A stretch of 64,000 bases of DNA from Eustoma russellianum (GCA_036186865.1 AP025047.1:28108161-28172160); one strand, 5' to 3'. Positions 44,330 through 56,100 are shown, counted from the first letter of the stretch. Notes: a model not told the origin generated them from the letters alone. Made by a program: numbers and translations.

Positions 44330-44815
44330 CAGGGGCGGAAGGAGGGGCCCGGGGGGGCACGTGCCCCCCCAACGTCGCTGGAAAAATTCTTATAGATAGA
44401 TAGGTGTAATTGTATTTTTGGCCATTCAGTTCAAAGTGTGCCCCTACTTGGCAGAACACTAACCCTCTGTTATATGGTTACATAATGTTTAACGTTCGAC
44501 AATTCTCTACTAAATGACTGAAATGTGTCTAAAACCTACAGGAAATTTGGTCTCTTAAATATATTAAAAAAATTTAAAAAAGGTTAAAACATTTTTTTTA
44601 AAATTGTAAAAATATTAAAACTAAAAAACTCCTTTCACTTTTTATTTGTCCCCACCTAAAAAAGTTACATTATTAAATATTAAAAAAGAGGTAGAAAACA
44701 CTTTTTCTATTCAATCTTTCTCCACTCCTGCACTCCGTGAGTTTTCTCCTCCAGAAACACCACGCCCCCTTCAGCACTTCTCCCATTATTACCCGATAAT
44801 CTTCTCCAATTGTAG

Positions 44816-45378
44816 GTAAAAGATTTTGGCTTTTCTTTTTATATTCTCTGCATCATTGAATCTTCTGCAAATCGGTGACTTTAGCTTTTTTTAATATATT
44901 TTTTAGGGTTTTTTTGTTTTTTTGTATTTTGCTATGGAATGCAAATCGGTGACTGACTTTAGCTTTTTATAATATATTTTCTAGAGATTTTTTTTGTATT
45001 TTGCTATGGAATGCAAATCGGTGACTGACTTTGGCTTTTTTTAATATATTTTCTAAGGGGTTTTTTTTTGTATTTTGCTATGGAATTTTTTGTCAGTTTG
45101 TGAAATCATGACTTTTTCTTAGTCTTATTGTTGTAAATTGGTTTATTTTAGATGAATGGTTTTTTTCTTGGGATTCTAGTAGGGTGACATCTGAGAAAGG
45201 GTGTTAAAGTTTCGTTTATTTGGTGGATGATTTGTGGTAGGCCAGAGTCAATTGTTAATTGTTCATTTGTTTGGTGGGTGATTTATTTGTTAATTGTTCA
45301 TTTGTTTGGCTTGACTGTTTCTAATTTTATATGTGTTACTTATCTTCTTGTCTGCACTTGTTTTGGTTGATTTTTCAG
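44816..45378 (+). other. Predicted intron in the hAT 5' UTR
   Basis: TTGTAG|GTAAAAG at 44815/44816 and TTGATTTTTCAG|AGCACAGAGG at 45378/45379 are good splice sites in front of the ATG at 45416. The interval holds three T-rich repeats of about 60-80 bp containing TTTTGCTATGGAATGCAAAT. Prediction. Confidence 0.5.
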
Positions 45379-45415
45379 AGCACAGAGGTTTTGAGGTTTT
45401 GTTTAACAATACATT

Positions 45416-47904
45416 ATGGACAAGTTTGTTATCAGGCAACCGAAAAATTTCGAATCTTCAACTTCACAAGGAAGGGAAAAAAAAGCTTGTGTTGATAAAG
45501 AATGTGCAATTTCGGATGATGATGTTATTGGTGATCCGGGTTTGCGGAAACGAATTAATAGTTATCCTATTGAAATAAGAGATTCATTAAGGAGACGATA
45601 TTTAGCTAAAGGTCCTTGTCAGCCGGTTGGGCATGTGTTTCCACAAACTATGTTTGGAAAAAAGAACAGAAGGTTTCAAAGTGCATGGTTCAACGATTAT
45701 GAATGGTTGGAATATAGCGTATCTAAAGACAGAGCGTATTGTTTATATTGTTATTTATTTGCAAATAACAATATAAAAAGTGGAGCAACTGCTTTTACTG
45801 AAGATGGATTTGCTAATTGGAAAGATGGTAAAACAGCATTCATTGATCATGAAGGAATTTCTTTTAGCTCACATCGTACTTGTAGAGATAAGGTTGAGCA
45901 ATATCGCAATCAAAGAGAAAATGTGGATTATGTCCTATCAACGAAAAGTGTTGCTATTGAAGATGATTATCGTATTCGATTGACATTGGTTGTACGTGTT
46001 GCTCGATATCTTTTAATGGAAGGTTTGCCTTTTAGGGGACATGATGAATCTACACAATCAAAGCGCCGAGGGCATTTTTTAGGCCTCATTGGTTGGTATT
46101 GCAAGCAGAATGCTGATGCGGAGAAAGTAATGCAAGCAAATGCTCCAAAAAATAATCAAATGACGTCTTCTATGATCCAGAAAGAAATTATTGAGAGTTG
46201 TGCAGCAGAAACAAGAAAAGTCATATTGAATGAGTTAGGAGACAAGCGTTTTGCTCTTTTGATTGATGAAGCACATGATTGTTCAGTGAAAGAACAAATG
46301 TCTGTAGTTTTAAGATTTTTGAATGACAAAGGAGAGGTTGTAGAACGTTTTCTTGGATTGGTGCATGTTACCGACACTTCAGCAAAGTGCCTAAAAATGG
46401 CTATTGATGGTTTTTTTGCAAAACATGGGCTATCACTCGATAGAATTAGAGGTCAAGGTTATGATGGAGCTTCAAACATGCGTGGTCAATTTAATGTCTT
46501 GAAAGCGCTCATTCTAAATGAAAACAAGAACGCGCATTATATTCATTGTTTCGCCCATCAACTTCAATTAGTTGTTGTGTCTGCTGCTAGAGAAAAAGAA
46601 AGTGTGAAAAATTTCTTTGAAGTGGTATCATTGATTGTTAACACAATTGAAGCTTCTTGCAAAAGAAAGGATTATTTTCGTCAGCTACTCAAAGACGGAA
46701 TTGGACATAAAATAGACATGGGTGAGATTTCAACTGGAAGGGGTCAGAATCAAGAAACAAGCTTAGCACGACCCGGAGATACACGTTGGAATTCTCATTA
46801 TAAAACATTGTTGAGAATTTTTGATAGCTGGAATCCAATTGGACAATTGCTTCTCTCATTATACGAGGATGGTGAGAAATCAGATATCCAAAATACTGCA
46901 TCGGGTTTGATTGATAAGATGGACTCTTTTGAGTTTGTATTTGTTGGAAAATTTATGTTGAAAATTTTAGGAATGACAAGTACACTTTCTAAGATTCTAC
47001 AAGTGAGAGATCAAAACATAGGGTGTGCTCTTAATATGATCAATGGGGTAAAAAAGAGCATACAAGAATATAGAGAGGTTGGTTGGGATACTTTGTTGAA
47101 AGAAGTCTTTGAGTTTTGTGAAATACATGAAATTGATGTGCCTAACATGGAGGATGTTGTCATTGGCCGGTCTAGAAAAAAACATAAAGGTGGTGAACCG
47201 ATGACATACTTTCATCATTTTCGTGCAGAAATCTTCATAAAGGTACTTCATTTATCTTTATTGTGTTGATACATATGACATTGATTAATTTGTCTATATC
47301 GTAATTAATTTTTATTCATATAAATTCTTAGGTGATTGACATTATTGCTATGGAAATGGATGAACACTTCACAGAGGCAAACACGGATTTACTTAGATGT
47401 GTAATGTGTCTTGATCCTTCAAATTCTTTTTCGAACTTTGATCATGGTCAATTGTTGCATCTTGCTGAGTTATATCCAGATGATTTCACTTCCTTGGAAC
47501 GAATGGAGCTTGGCCATCAACTTGACAATTACATTGTCGATATGAAATCAAATAAAGTATTCTCTAATATAAATAATCTTGGAGATCTTGCAAAGAAGAT
47601 GGTGGAGAAAAATTATCACAGTTACTTTCCTTTAGTGTATCGACTTATCGAGTTAGCATTGATCTTACCCGTTGGAACAGCTAGTGTTGAAAGAACTTTT
47701 TCTGCAATGAATATCGTCAAGACTGATCTACGCAACCGATTGGGGGATGACGTACTATCGGATTGTCTATTGTGTTACTTTGAGCATGAAATTTTTAGTA
47801 CCATTGAAGATGAAGACATTATGCAACGATTTCAATCAATGTCATCTCGAAGAACCTTTTTGCGTCCCTTAGCAACTCCTTCTCGTCCTACAAGAGGCAA
47901 ATAA
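45416..47904 (+). CDS. hAT transposase, TTF-zinc-finger/DUF4371 type, two exons
   Basis: Exon 1 is 45416-47242 (609 codons) and exon 2 is 47332-47904, joined in frame to about 799 residues, a usual length for this family. The start is MDKFVIRQPKNFE. Residues ~85-160 form the TTF-type zinc finger (RFQSAWFNDYEWLEYS, YCLYCYLF, SSHRTC). DUF4371 follows to ~330. The three catalytic acids of the RNase H-like fold are visible: D284 in LLIDEAHD, D350 in GYDGASNM, and E729 in GTASVERTFSAMN. HCFAHQLQL (377-385) lies between the latter two. The C terminus is the hAT dimerisation region (LPVGTASVERTF...LRNRLGDD). It excises and reinserts the element. No stop or shift was found. Confidence 0.93.
47243..47331 (+). 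other. Intron of the hAT transposase gene
   Basis: 89 nt, TTCATAAAG|GTACTTC to TAAATTCTTAG|GTGATTGAC. It is AT-rich, contains stops, and its removal keeps the frame (FIK-VIDI). This position just before the dimerisation part is plausible for the family. Confidence 0.85.
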
Positions 47905-48161
47905 AAGGTATGTATTGATGTATATTACGATATTCATTTAATAATTATGATCTGCATATTGTTTGTTGTGTATTGTTTATTTTTTTGTACATTGGTTGAT
48001 AGATGTGTTTTCTTTTATGTATTTTATGTTATAATGCAAAAATATGTCTGGAGCATTTTGTCAGTTTTTCGATCCGAAAAGGTGACCGGTGGTATTCATG
48101 TGGCGAAGCCTGTCTGTGCCCCCCCAAGAAGGGACTCCTGGCTCCGCCACTGGTTGTAACA

Positions 48162-48175
48162 TTCTCCCCCCTTAT
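48162..48175 (-). other. Polypurine tract of element C
   Basis: Minus-strand ATAAGGGGGGAGAA directly precedes the LTR start (TGTTAC). The hAT sits one base away, within the last bases of the LTR. Confidence 0.9.
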
Positions 48176-48205
48176 AAAAAGTTTCGTCCTCGAAACTTAC
48201 GTACC

Positions 48206-50728
48206 TTATACGAACAATTGGGGATATTGCCTCTGCATTTGCTGCTCTGGTTCCCAAGTCGTTTCCCGCTCAGTATGATTACTCCATTGTACTTTCACAA
48301 ATGGAATTGTCCGTCTCCTCAACACTTGCTCCTTACGGTCCACGATCCGTATGGGAACTTCTTCATACGTAACGTCATCTTTAATAGTTACGGGTTGCTG
48401 CTCCAGTATATGATCCGGATCGTGTACATATCGCCGTAACTGAGATACGTGAAACACATTATGTACTTGGGATAATGTAGGAGGTAAGGCCAACCGGTAT
48501 GCCACAGCTCCAACTTTCTCTAGTATCTCATAAGGGCCAATAAATCTAGGGCTCAGTTTCCCTTTAATCCCAAATCTACTCACGCCTTTGGTCGGTGAAA
48601 CCCGTAAATATACTTTCTCGCCAACTTCAAACTCAATCGGTCGTCTCTTTGTATCCGCCCAGCTTTTGCTTCGATCCTGAGCAGCTTTCAATCTATCACG
48701 TATCACCTTGATCTTTTCCAGAGTCTGTTCCACCAGTTCTGGACCCATAATAGTTATCTCGCCAACTTCATCCCAATATAATGGAGATCGAAACTTCCTT
48801 CCATACAATGCTTCAAAAGGTGCCATTCCAATAGAACTGTGATAGCTGTTATTGTAAGAGAACTCAATTAACTTTACTGATTTGTCCCAGCTAACCTTGA
48901 AATCCAAAGTGCAAGCGCGTAGCATATCTTCCAATGTTTGTATGGTACGTTCTGACTGTCCATCGGTCTGCGGATGAAATGCTGTACTCATCCGGAGTTC
49001 GGTACCGATGGCATTTTGGTAAGCTTTCCAAAATCGCGAAGTAAAACGTGGATCTCTATCGTACACGATGCTGACAGGTGTTCCATGTAGGCTGACTATC
49101 TCATTCATATACATGCACCAGCTTTTCTATGGATGTCTGGATTGACATGGATAAGAAATGTGCCGATTTAGTGAGACGATCCACGATTACCCAAATCGTA
49201 TAATTACCATTGCGAGTCTTAGGGAGTCCGGTAACAAAATCCATCGTAATATGCTCCCATTTCCACTCTGGAATCTTTAATGGCTGCAATAGTCCTGCCG
49301 GTCTCTGATGTGCTGCTTTAACTTGTTGACAAGTATGACATCTCTCCACAAACTCCGCAATGTGTCGCTTCATGCCGTTCCACCAATAATTTCTTTTAAG
49401 ATCCTGGTACATCTTTGTTGCTCCCGGATGTATGGATAATCGCGAGTTGTGAGCTTCTGTCATAATTTCCTTTTTAATTCCATCAATGTTTGGCACACAT
49501 AATCTCTCTTTGAACCAAAGGCTGCCATCATTATGCAACTGAAAATCCTTCACCGGTCGTTCTTCAATTTGCTTGACAATGATCATTAACTTAGAATCAT
49601 TCTTTTGCGCCTCTTTAATCCTATCAATTAAAGTGGGAGTTATCATCAATTTAGCCAAAATACTTGCAGTCGAGTCAACTACATCCAATCCAAACTCAGC
49701 TATCTCTCTCTCTAGAGGCTTCTGCCTAGCATGACTTGACTTCCTACTCAATGCATCTGCTACCTTATTCGCCTTACCCGGATGATAATGAATATCGAGA
49801 TCATAATCTTTTATCAACTCCAACCATCTTCGTTGTCTTATGTTTAGTTCTTTTTGGGTGAACAGATATTTTAAACTCTTGTGATCCGTGTAGATTTCGC
49901 ATTTCTCTCCATATAAATAATGTCTCCATATCTTAAGCGCAAATACAACTGCCGCCAATTCCAGATCATGGGTGGATAATTCTGTTCATAAGGTTTCAAC
50001 TGTCTTGATGCGTATGCAATTACTCGTTCTTTCTGCATCAATACACAACCTAGTCCATTCTTCGAAGCGTCGCTATATACCACGAATCCCTCTCATGAAA
50101 TTGGTTGTGCTAATACCGGTGCCGATGTCAATTTCTTCTTAAGTTCGGTGAAACTTTGTTCACAATCAGAAGTCCAATCATATCGCGTCTTTTTCTGCGT
50201 CAATCGAGTTAATGGCACTGCAATCCGTGAGAATCCCTCAACAAACTTCCGATAATAAACTGCAAGTCCTAAGAAACTCCTGGCCTCAGTCACATTTGTC
50301 GGCCTCGGCCATTCCGTAATAGCCTCAATCTTTTTCGGGTCTACTGAGATACCATCCTTAGACACAACATGACTCAAAAATGCAACACTGTGGAGCCAAA
50401 ATTCGCACTTGCTGAATTTAGCATATAGCTGCTTCTTTCTTAATATATTCAGTGTTATTCTTAGATGCTCTACATGGGTCTCTTCATCCGGTGAGTATAT
50501 CAGAATATCGTCAATAAATACTACCACGAACTTATCCAACTGATCCCGAAATACTGTGTTCATCAAATCCATGAATGCTGCGGGTGCGTTGGTCAGTCCA
50601 AATGGCATCACTAAGAACTCATAATGTCCATATCTTGTACGAAAAGCAGTCTTAGCGATATCTTCCGACTTGATCTTCAACTGATGGTAACCAGAGCGAA
50701 GGTCAATCTTGTTGAACACTTTAGCACC
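48206..50728 (-). pseudogene. Element C pol, last exon: RT - RNase H - integrase - chromodomain
   Basis: Reads from GAKVFNKIDLRSGYHQ through FLVMPFGLTNAPAAFMDLMN, VVVFIDDILIYSPDE (catalytic IDD), a TGA near 50092 (after AQPIS), RNase H (VYSDASKNGLGCVLMQ), a 1-nt shift near 49975, TDHKSLKYLF, the integrase finger (HNSRLSIHPGATKMY...CHTCQQVK), MDFVTGLPKT, another shift near 49105, DRDPRFTSRFW, ERTIQTLEDML, and a complete chromodomain (VDRKEQVLRRRTIPFVKVQW...TTWEPE) ending QLFV. There is no intron between RT and RNase H, unlike A/B. Only a few lesions, so a young element. Confidence 0.94.
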
Positions 50729-50796
50729 CTGTACGAAAGATTATATTGATTTTTTTTATAACAGTTATATATTTGTTAATTAATTATTTAAATTAC
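50729..50796 (-). other. Predicted 68-nt intron inside RT, element C
   Basis: Minus strand: DLFDQLGQ, then GTAATTTAAATAATT...CTTTCGTACAG, then GAKVFNKIDL. The interval is over 80% A+T with a stop; its removal restores the RT reading with one extra residue compared with A/B (DQLKGARLF), where the sequence is continuous. Donor context GGGCAA|GTAATT. Confidence 0.72.
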
Positions 50797-51642
50797 TTGC
50801 CCTAATTGATCGAACAAATCGTCTATTCGAGGCAGTGGATATCTATTTTTGATAGTGATCTTATTCAGCTCTCGGTAATCGATGCAGAGTCGCATGCTGC
50901 CATCCTTCTTCTTAACGAACAACACTGGAGCTCCCCATGGTGATACACTTGGCCGTATGAACTTCTTATCTATCAATTCTTGCAACTGTGATTTCGATTC
51001 CTTTAATTCAGATGGGGCCATTCTATACAGTGCCTTTGAGATTGGTTCAGCTCCTGGAACGACATTAATCTCAAATTCAATCTCCCTATCCGGAGGCAAG
51101 CCTGGTAAATCATCTGGAAATACATCTGTGAACTCTTTGACTACTGGAATATTGTCAATTGATGGGATTTCGGAATCCTTGCGAAGAGCATACACAAGGA
51201 ATCCTTCGCTACCCTTCTTCAGTGATCGAAATGCTTTTGCTGCTGTCAGATAAATATTTTTGTGGTATCTTTTTCATTTTGGAGTTCCCTTGATAAATCA
51301 CTTCTTCTCGCATTGGATCCTTAATCATCACCCTCTTACCACGACAATCAATGTAGGCATGGTGTTTGAACAACCAATCCATGCCTAAAATAATGTCGAA
51401 GTCCTCAATCTGTATAAGAATTAGGGTAACTTCGAACTTCTGTCCTCCCATTTCTATCTCGCAATTCTTATATATATGATGTGAAATGATCACCTGATCG
51501 CCAGCTGCTTGAACGCGATAAGGTGTAACCAGCCAAGTCGGACAACTACCAAGGTTCTTAGCAAACCTTTTCGATACAAAGGAATGGCTTGCACCACTAT
51601 CAAATAATACTTTGGCAGGTATGTTGTTTGTTAATATAACAC
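50797..51642 (-). pseudogene. Element C middle exon: protease and RT N terminus
   Basis: Begins GVILTNNIPAKVLFDSGASHSF with an intact DSG active site. It continues VQAAGDQVIISHHIYKNC and FDIILGMDWLFKHHAYIDC. A 1-nt frameshift lies near 51240-51260, then TDVFPDDLPGLPPDREIEFE, KALYRMAPSELKESK, LFVKKKDGSMRLCIDYRELN and KNRYPLPRIDDLFDQL. The protease would cut the polyprotein; the shift uncouples it from RT. Confidence 0.92.
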
Positions 51643-51719
51643 CTGAAGCAATTCATAATTCAAATATGCAATTCCTAAGCAAGCAGATAGTATCATAAGC
51701 TTTTCAAAATGAAATATAC
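51643..51719 (-). other. Predicted 77-nt gag-protease intron, element C
   Basis: Minus strand: GACGTGGTGACAG|GTATATTTC...GAATTGCTTCAG|GTGTTATATT. Splicing gives VVT-G-VILTNN, interrupting the same glycine codon at the same phase as in copy B. Unspliced RNA runs in frame through the intron and stops at TAA ten nucleotides into the next exon, ending Gag. Confidence 0.78.
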
Positions 51720-52905
51720 CTGTCACCACGTCTGGGGCTTCAAGAACCTCCTCATCTGTCATCACATGGACTCTGGCATTGGCTCTTGGGCCATCTCTCT
51801 GCTGAGGTGCGGCCCTCTGGGGTCCCTTCCTGGGCTCAGGATAGTCTTTGATCATGTGGCCAACCTTGCCACAGTTAAAGCAAGCTCCAATCTTCAGCAA
51901 ACATGCTCCTGTATGTTGTTTCTGGCACTTAGGGCATCTCGGAATCGGATTCGCCTGTGGTGGACGTTGCTGCTGTGGCTGACGTTGCGGCTGAGGTTGC
52001 TGCTGATAATTCTGCTGACGTGTACGTCCATCATCTTCTCTGGCAGTCTTAGCCCCTTTACCAAACTGACCATCTCCAAACTCTTGGGGCCTCTTGCCCC
52101 GGGTATCAGCATCATGTCTAATGATGTCCCTCTCTACCCGATAGCAGGCATCCAGTAATTCACCAAAATCTCTTGGGTTGGCATTCACAATCCATATGCG
52201 AATGCGTGGATTCAGTCCTCTCTCAAACTTAATCATCTTTAGTTGTTCATCCCCCATAATCGCTGGAACATATCTTCCCAATGGAGTAAATCTGTTGGCA
52301 TAGTCGGCTACTGTCATACCAGGCGTTTGGACCAGAGACTCAAACATTCCTATCTTCTGTAAGGTAACTGATGGTGGAATATAAAATTTGCAGAACTCTC
52401 TCAGAAATCGCTCTCAAGTAACTGGAGCTGGCAAATGCTGCAAATTAGTGGTCCACCATTCATTGGCCTCACCCGTCAGAAAAGGCTTGATAACCTGGGC
52501 TTTTATCTCCTCTGGTATTTGAATCAGTTCAAAATTATTCTGTACTTCTTTTAGCCATTTCTCGGCTATGTCAGGGTCAGATCCACCTTCAAAGTTAGGA
52601 ATGCGGGCCTTCTTCATTTCCCCGTAAAAGAAACGAGTACCATGCTGTGGTGGAGGTGGTGGCGGTGGCAGTAGAGGTGTCGCATGATTCTGGTGGCCGT
52701 TGTTACCTACCGCTTGTCTTATCTGTACCAGAGCTTGCAGAACAGCCTGCTGAAAATCTCCCTGACCTTGCTGCTGTGGGGGTGGAGGCACCTGCTCAGT
52801 GTAAAGTGGAACCGGTCCTGTCTGCGGGGGTATCTGTGGTGGTGGAAGAGGGGGTAACTGTGCAGGTCTGTCAGCGCGCGGTCTACCTCTAGGTCGTGGA
52901 GACAT
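51720..52905 (-). pseudogene. Element C gag
   Basis: Starts MSPRPRGRPRADRPAQLPPL at 52905, the ATG directly after a 3' splice-site-like AATAG. A P/Q-rich region is followed by IPNFEGGSDPDIAEKWLKEV, IQIPEEIKAQVIKPFLTGEA and, after a TGA at ~52412 (family W), RFLREFCKFYIPPSV, YANRFTPLGRYVP, FERGLNPRIR. Two knuckles follow: CPKCQKQHTGAC and CFNCGKVGHMIKDY, the second with its last cysteine replaced by tyrosine. The final residues before the intron are APDVVTG. Confidence 0.92.
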
Positions 52906-52945
52906 CCTATTGAAGATAGTATCATTAGTAATCATTTACAAAAGA
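52906..52945 (-). other. Predicted leader-intron 3' splice site before gag, element C
   Basis: Minus strand: TGATTACTAATGATAC (branch-point-like TACTAAT) then TATCTTCAATAG|G ATG. The AG is one base upstream of the gag start codon. Confidence 0.5.
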
Positions 52946-53172
52946 GATCAATTTGTCTTCCTGATTAGTTCAGAATTTTAAAAAAAAAAATTTTATTGGG
53001 GACTTAATAATTCAAACAAAACTTTTAAATGTTATTTAGCTATCCCTAAATATTCTAAGGATTCTAATCTAGGATATCACTCTTGGTCTAAGATCATAAC
53101 TTAAGTTCTAGGATCATTACTTAACTTCTAAGTGCTTACTTTACTATTTCCGCCGTGGATCTAGAGCCTTGT

Positions 53173-53183
53173 CTCTGATACCA
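53173..53183 (-). other. Primer-binding site of element C
   Basis: Minus-strand TGGTATCAGAG, two bases from the right LTR; initiator tRNA-Met type. Confidence 0.93.
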
Positions 53184-53185
53184 AC

Positions 53186-56100
53186 TGTAGCGCCCCGCCC
53201 GAAACCAGAGTTCTGGCTCAGTGCACCCGCCATACTCTACTTCATAGAGTACAAGGCGTCGATACCATACATGTGCATGTCAACATGAATTGTAATCGAT
53301 ATAGCGGAAGCATCTTAAAATAAGCTCACGACATGCATAATATTATTACAAACCGTTCAAATCCACACATCCACAAATACAGCTTCTCACGATAATTTTA
53401 TTACATCACAATAAATAAAGCTCACACACAACAGGTACATAGCTTCAGCCTACATCTTTGCTCACGGATACTCTATCTGGGGTTCCTCCTCAATGAACAC
53501 GGCATCAGGGTCCCTGTTCTCTGAAATGTTAAGAGGCAAGTATGAGCGATAACCACCATCTTTTAATCGCTCAGCAAGTATTCTTTATATATACTTCATG
53601 TGGATCATACATGGGGAAACAAGTAGTAATATAGTAACAATATATAATTACATCTTCATTTACAAATGACAGCATTATATATAAGGAATAAACAGAACAT
53701 AAGATTTTGCATCATACCTTATGGGTCATATCATTCTTCCTCAGCATATCCTTAGCCTACCTTCCATGCTTGAACACTAATCCATCTTATACTAAGGTCA
53801 TAACTTACAATCATCACCTCTATGAACGTAATCTTCCTTAATCATCTTCAGGCATCATGATTGTACAAATATACTAATCACCACCTAAGGGCATGATCAT
53901 GACATGATGCATAAAACGTGAATTTTCATAAAATGGCTTTTCGTAAACATGGCTTTTCATAAACATGAAATTTCATAAATTGACATGATTTTCATAACTT
54001 GCGTAAAATGACATATTCATAACTTGCATAACATGACATTTTCATAACATGAAGACATAACATTTTCATCATTGGCTATAGCACTTTTCATAAGAATAAT
54101 AACACACGACATACCGATCGATTTCCCATGTAGTACATATACGACATAAAACATCATAAACATATGTACATGTACTAATGGTGACGTGCTATGACGGAGA
54201 TCCCGTGTCCCAGACCCGGTGTTACACTCGGCCATATACGTAATCATATGCCCCTGACATCTATCACCCTGATACCGATGTCACGCCGGCGAACATAACA
54301 TAGTCATAATCATGAACATAACATAACATATCGTGTGTCAATGAAATCGATCGTCTCGTGTTTATTATTCACATGCATATGAACTTTTAAAACATGATAT
54401 GCGCAAAACAACTTTCAAACTTTATCTTCGTGCAGCATGAGACTTGTTCGTATGAGGTGTTATGGTAAACTACATCTTATAACATCACTTACTTATTTTC
54501 ATCCTAAATATCATAACTTAAAGGGATTCACACTTTGACCATCAAAAGGCCATTCGGCCATGAGGCTAAAACAGCCCACTTTTCTTCATTTTTTCATCCA
54601 ACACCACTTTCTTAATTTGTATTCTCCAAATACAACTCATATTCCAACACTTAAGGAAATTGACTTTTAATTCCTAAATCCTTTAATTCTTCACATACAA
54701 CTACCTACACTTACACCATATTTTATTCATTATCACATAATTTACATATAAGTATCCATAGCATTTAACTCAAGAAACATTTTTGGTTTCTTAAATGGCC
54801 TTAGGCCGAATATATATGTAATATATATATGTATATATTTCATGGTAATACACTTATATGTGTGTGTATATATACTATATAAGGTATTTTATACTTTTAT
54901 TACCTTAAGCCATGTATATATATATATGTATAATTATATCCATATATACTTATTTAACATGCCACATCTCATTTTACAAAATACACTATAAGGCCGAAAG
55001 TTAGGCCATGTATTATACATATTTATATCTCATTTTTCTTCCTTTTATGCATATGTTGTAAGTTGTAAGTTCTCATAAGTAACATATACATATTTCTTTC
55101 CTTTCTTTTACTAAATCTTAAAATTATAACACTAGGAAAAATACATAATCATAAACATGATTAATAACATAAAGAGTGTACTTCTTGAGCCACATTCATC
55201 ATCTAATACACATCTTAGAAATGGTTATGATGAAACTCAAATGAAATACTAAAATAGGCCACTTGGCCGTGTATGGGTGATGTATATGTGAAGATGATGA
55301 TCATCAAGCAACCATTTAGACCATGTATATAAGTCATGCTTATGATGCATACATAAACATGTTAAAGACATGATCTTGAAACATATGAACACTAAAATAC
55401 ATAAAAATACAAACATGATGATCATCATAAAAGAAAACATAATCAAACAACAAGAGTTGAATTCTTTGTACATCTTTCTTAAGGTTCTTCATTTCATATC
55501 ATTGTTCAAAGTTTATTTGTATATATATATATGTGTATAACCATATATATCTCCATATATATATATATATATATATATATACCTCACCGTATGTATATAC
55601 ATGTTTCAATTATATATATATATATAGCTTTTTATAGGTATGTATATTTGTATACTTATAACACTTACAATCATGGATCTTTCTTAATCTTAAGACAAAA
55701 TTTGAACATACTACATGATGATCCCATTTTTGATATAAACATAAGTATTGAATTTGAAATCCATGAAGGATCTAGGAAGAGTACTTGCCTTGGTTCACCT
55801 TTCTTACACTTAGAAGATGTTTCCTTCACTTGGTTTGGAAGAGAGTTCTTCTTCCTTCCTCCTAGGTATACATGGTTTTTAGGGTTTAAAAGAAGGGTTA
55901 GTGAGCAACTTATGAAACTAAGTATATAGAAGAATCAAACTTAAACTTCATAAAGTTCTTACCTTGATTGCTTTTGATTCTAGATGCTACAACCTTCTTG
56001 AATCTTTATTAGTTGATTGAGTGTTTATGATACTTGATTTGAGTGATGTTGGTATGAAGAAAGGAGAAGAAAATCTTCTCCTTGTTGGAATGGTAACTTT

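Larger units (their letters stand above)
44330..48152 (+). mobile_element. hAT transposon, apparently intact
   Basis: The termini are CAGGGGCGGAAGGAGGG on the left and, reverse-complemented, CAGTGGCGGAGCCAGGA on the right, similar imperfect inverted repeats typical of plant hATs. The 8-bp target duplication GTTGTAAC is exact at 44322-44329 and 48153-48160. Both subterminal regions carry G/C runs; the left contains a CACGTG core flanked by seven G and seven C. One transposase gene lies inside. All requirements for autonomy are visible, though the left terminus departs from the right at several positions. Confidence 0.95.

Noticed and set aside
48003..48439. Overlapping plus-strand frames across the hAT right end and element C pol
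   Set aside because: They cross an element boundary and run antisense to the integrase/chromodomain frame.
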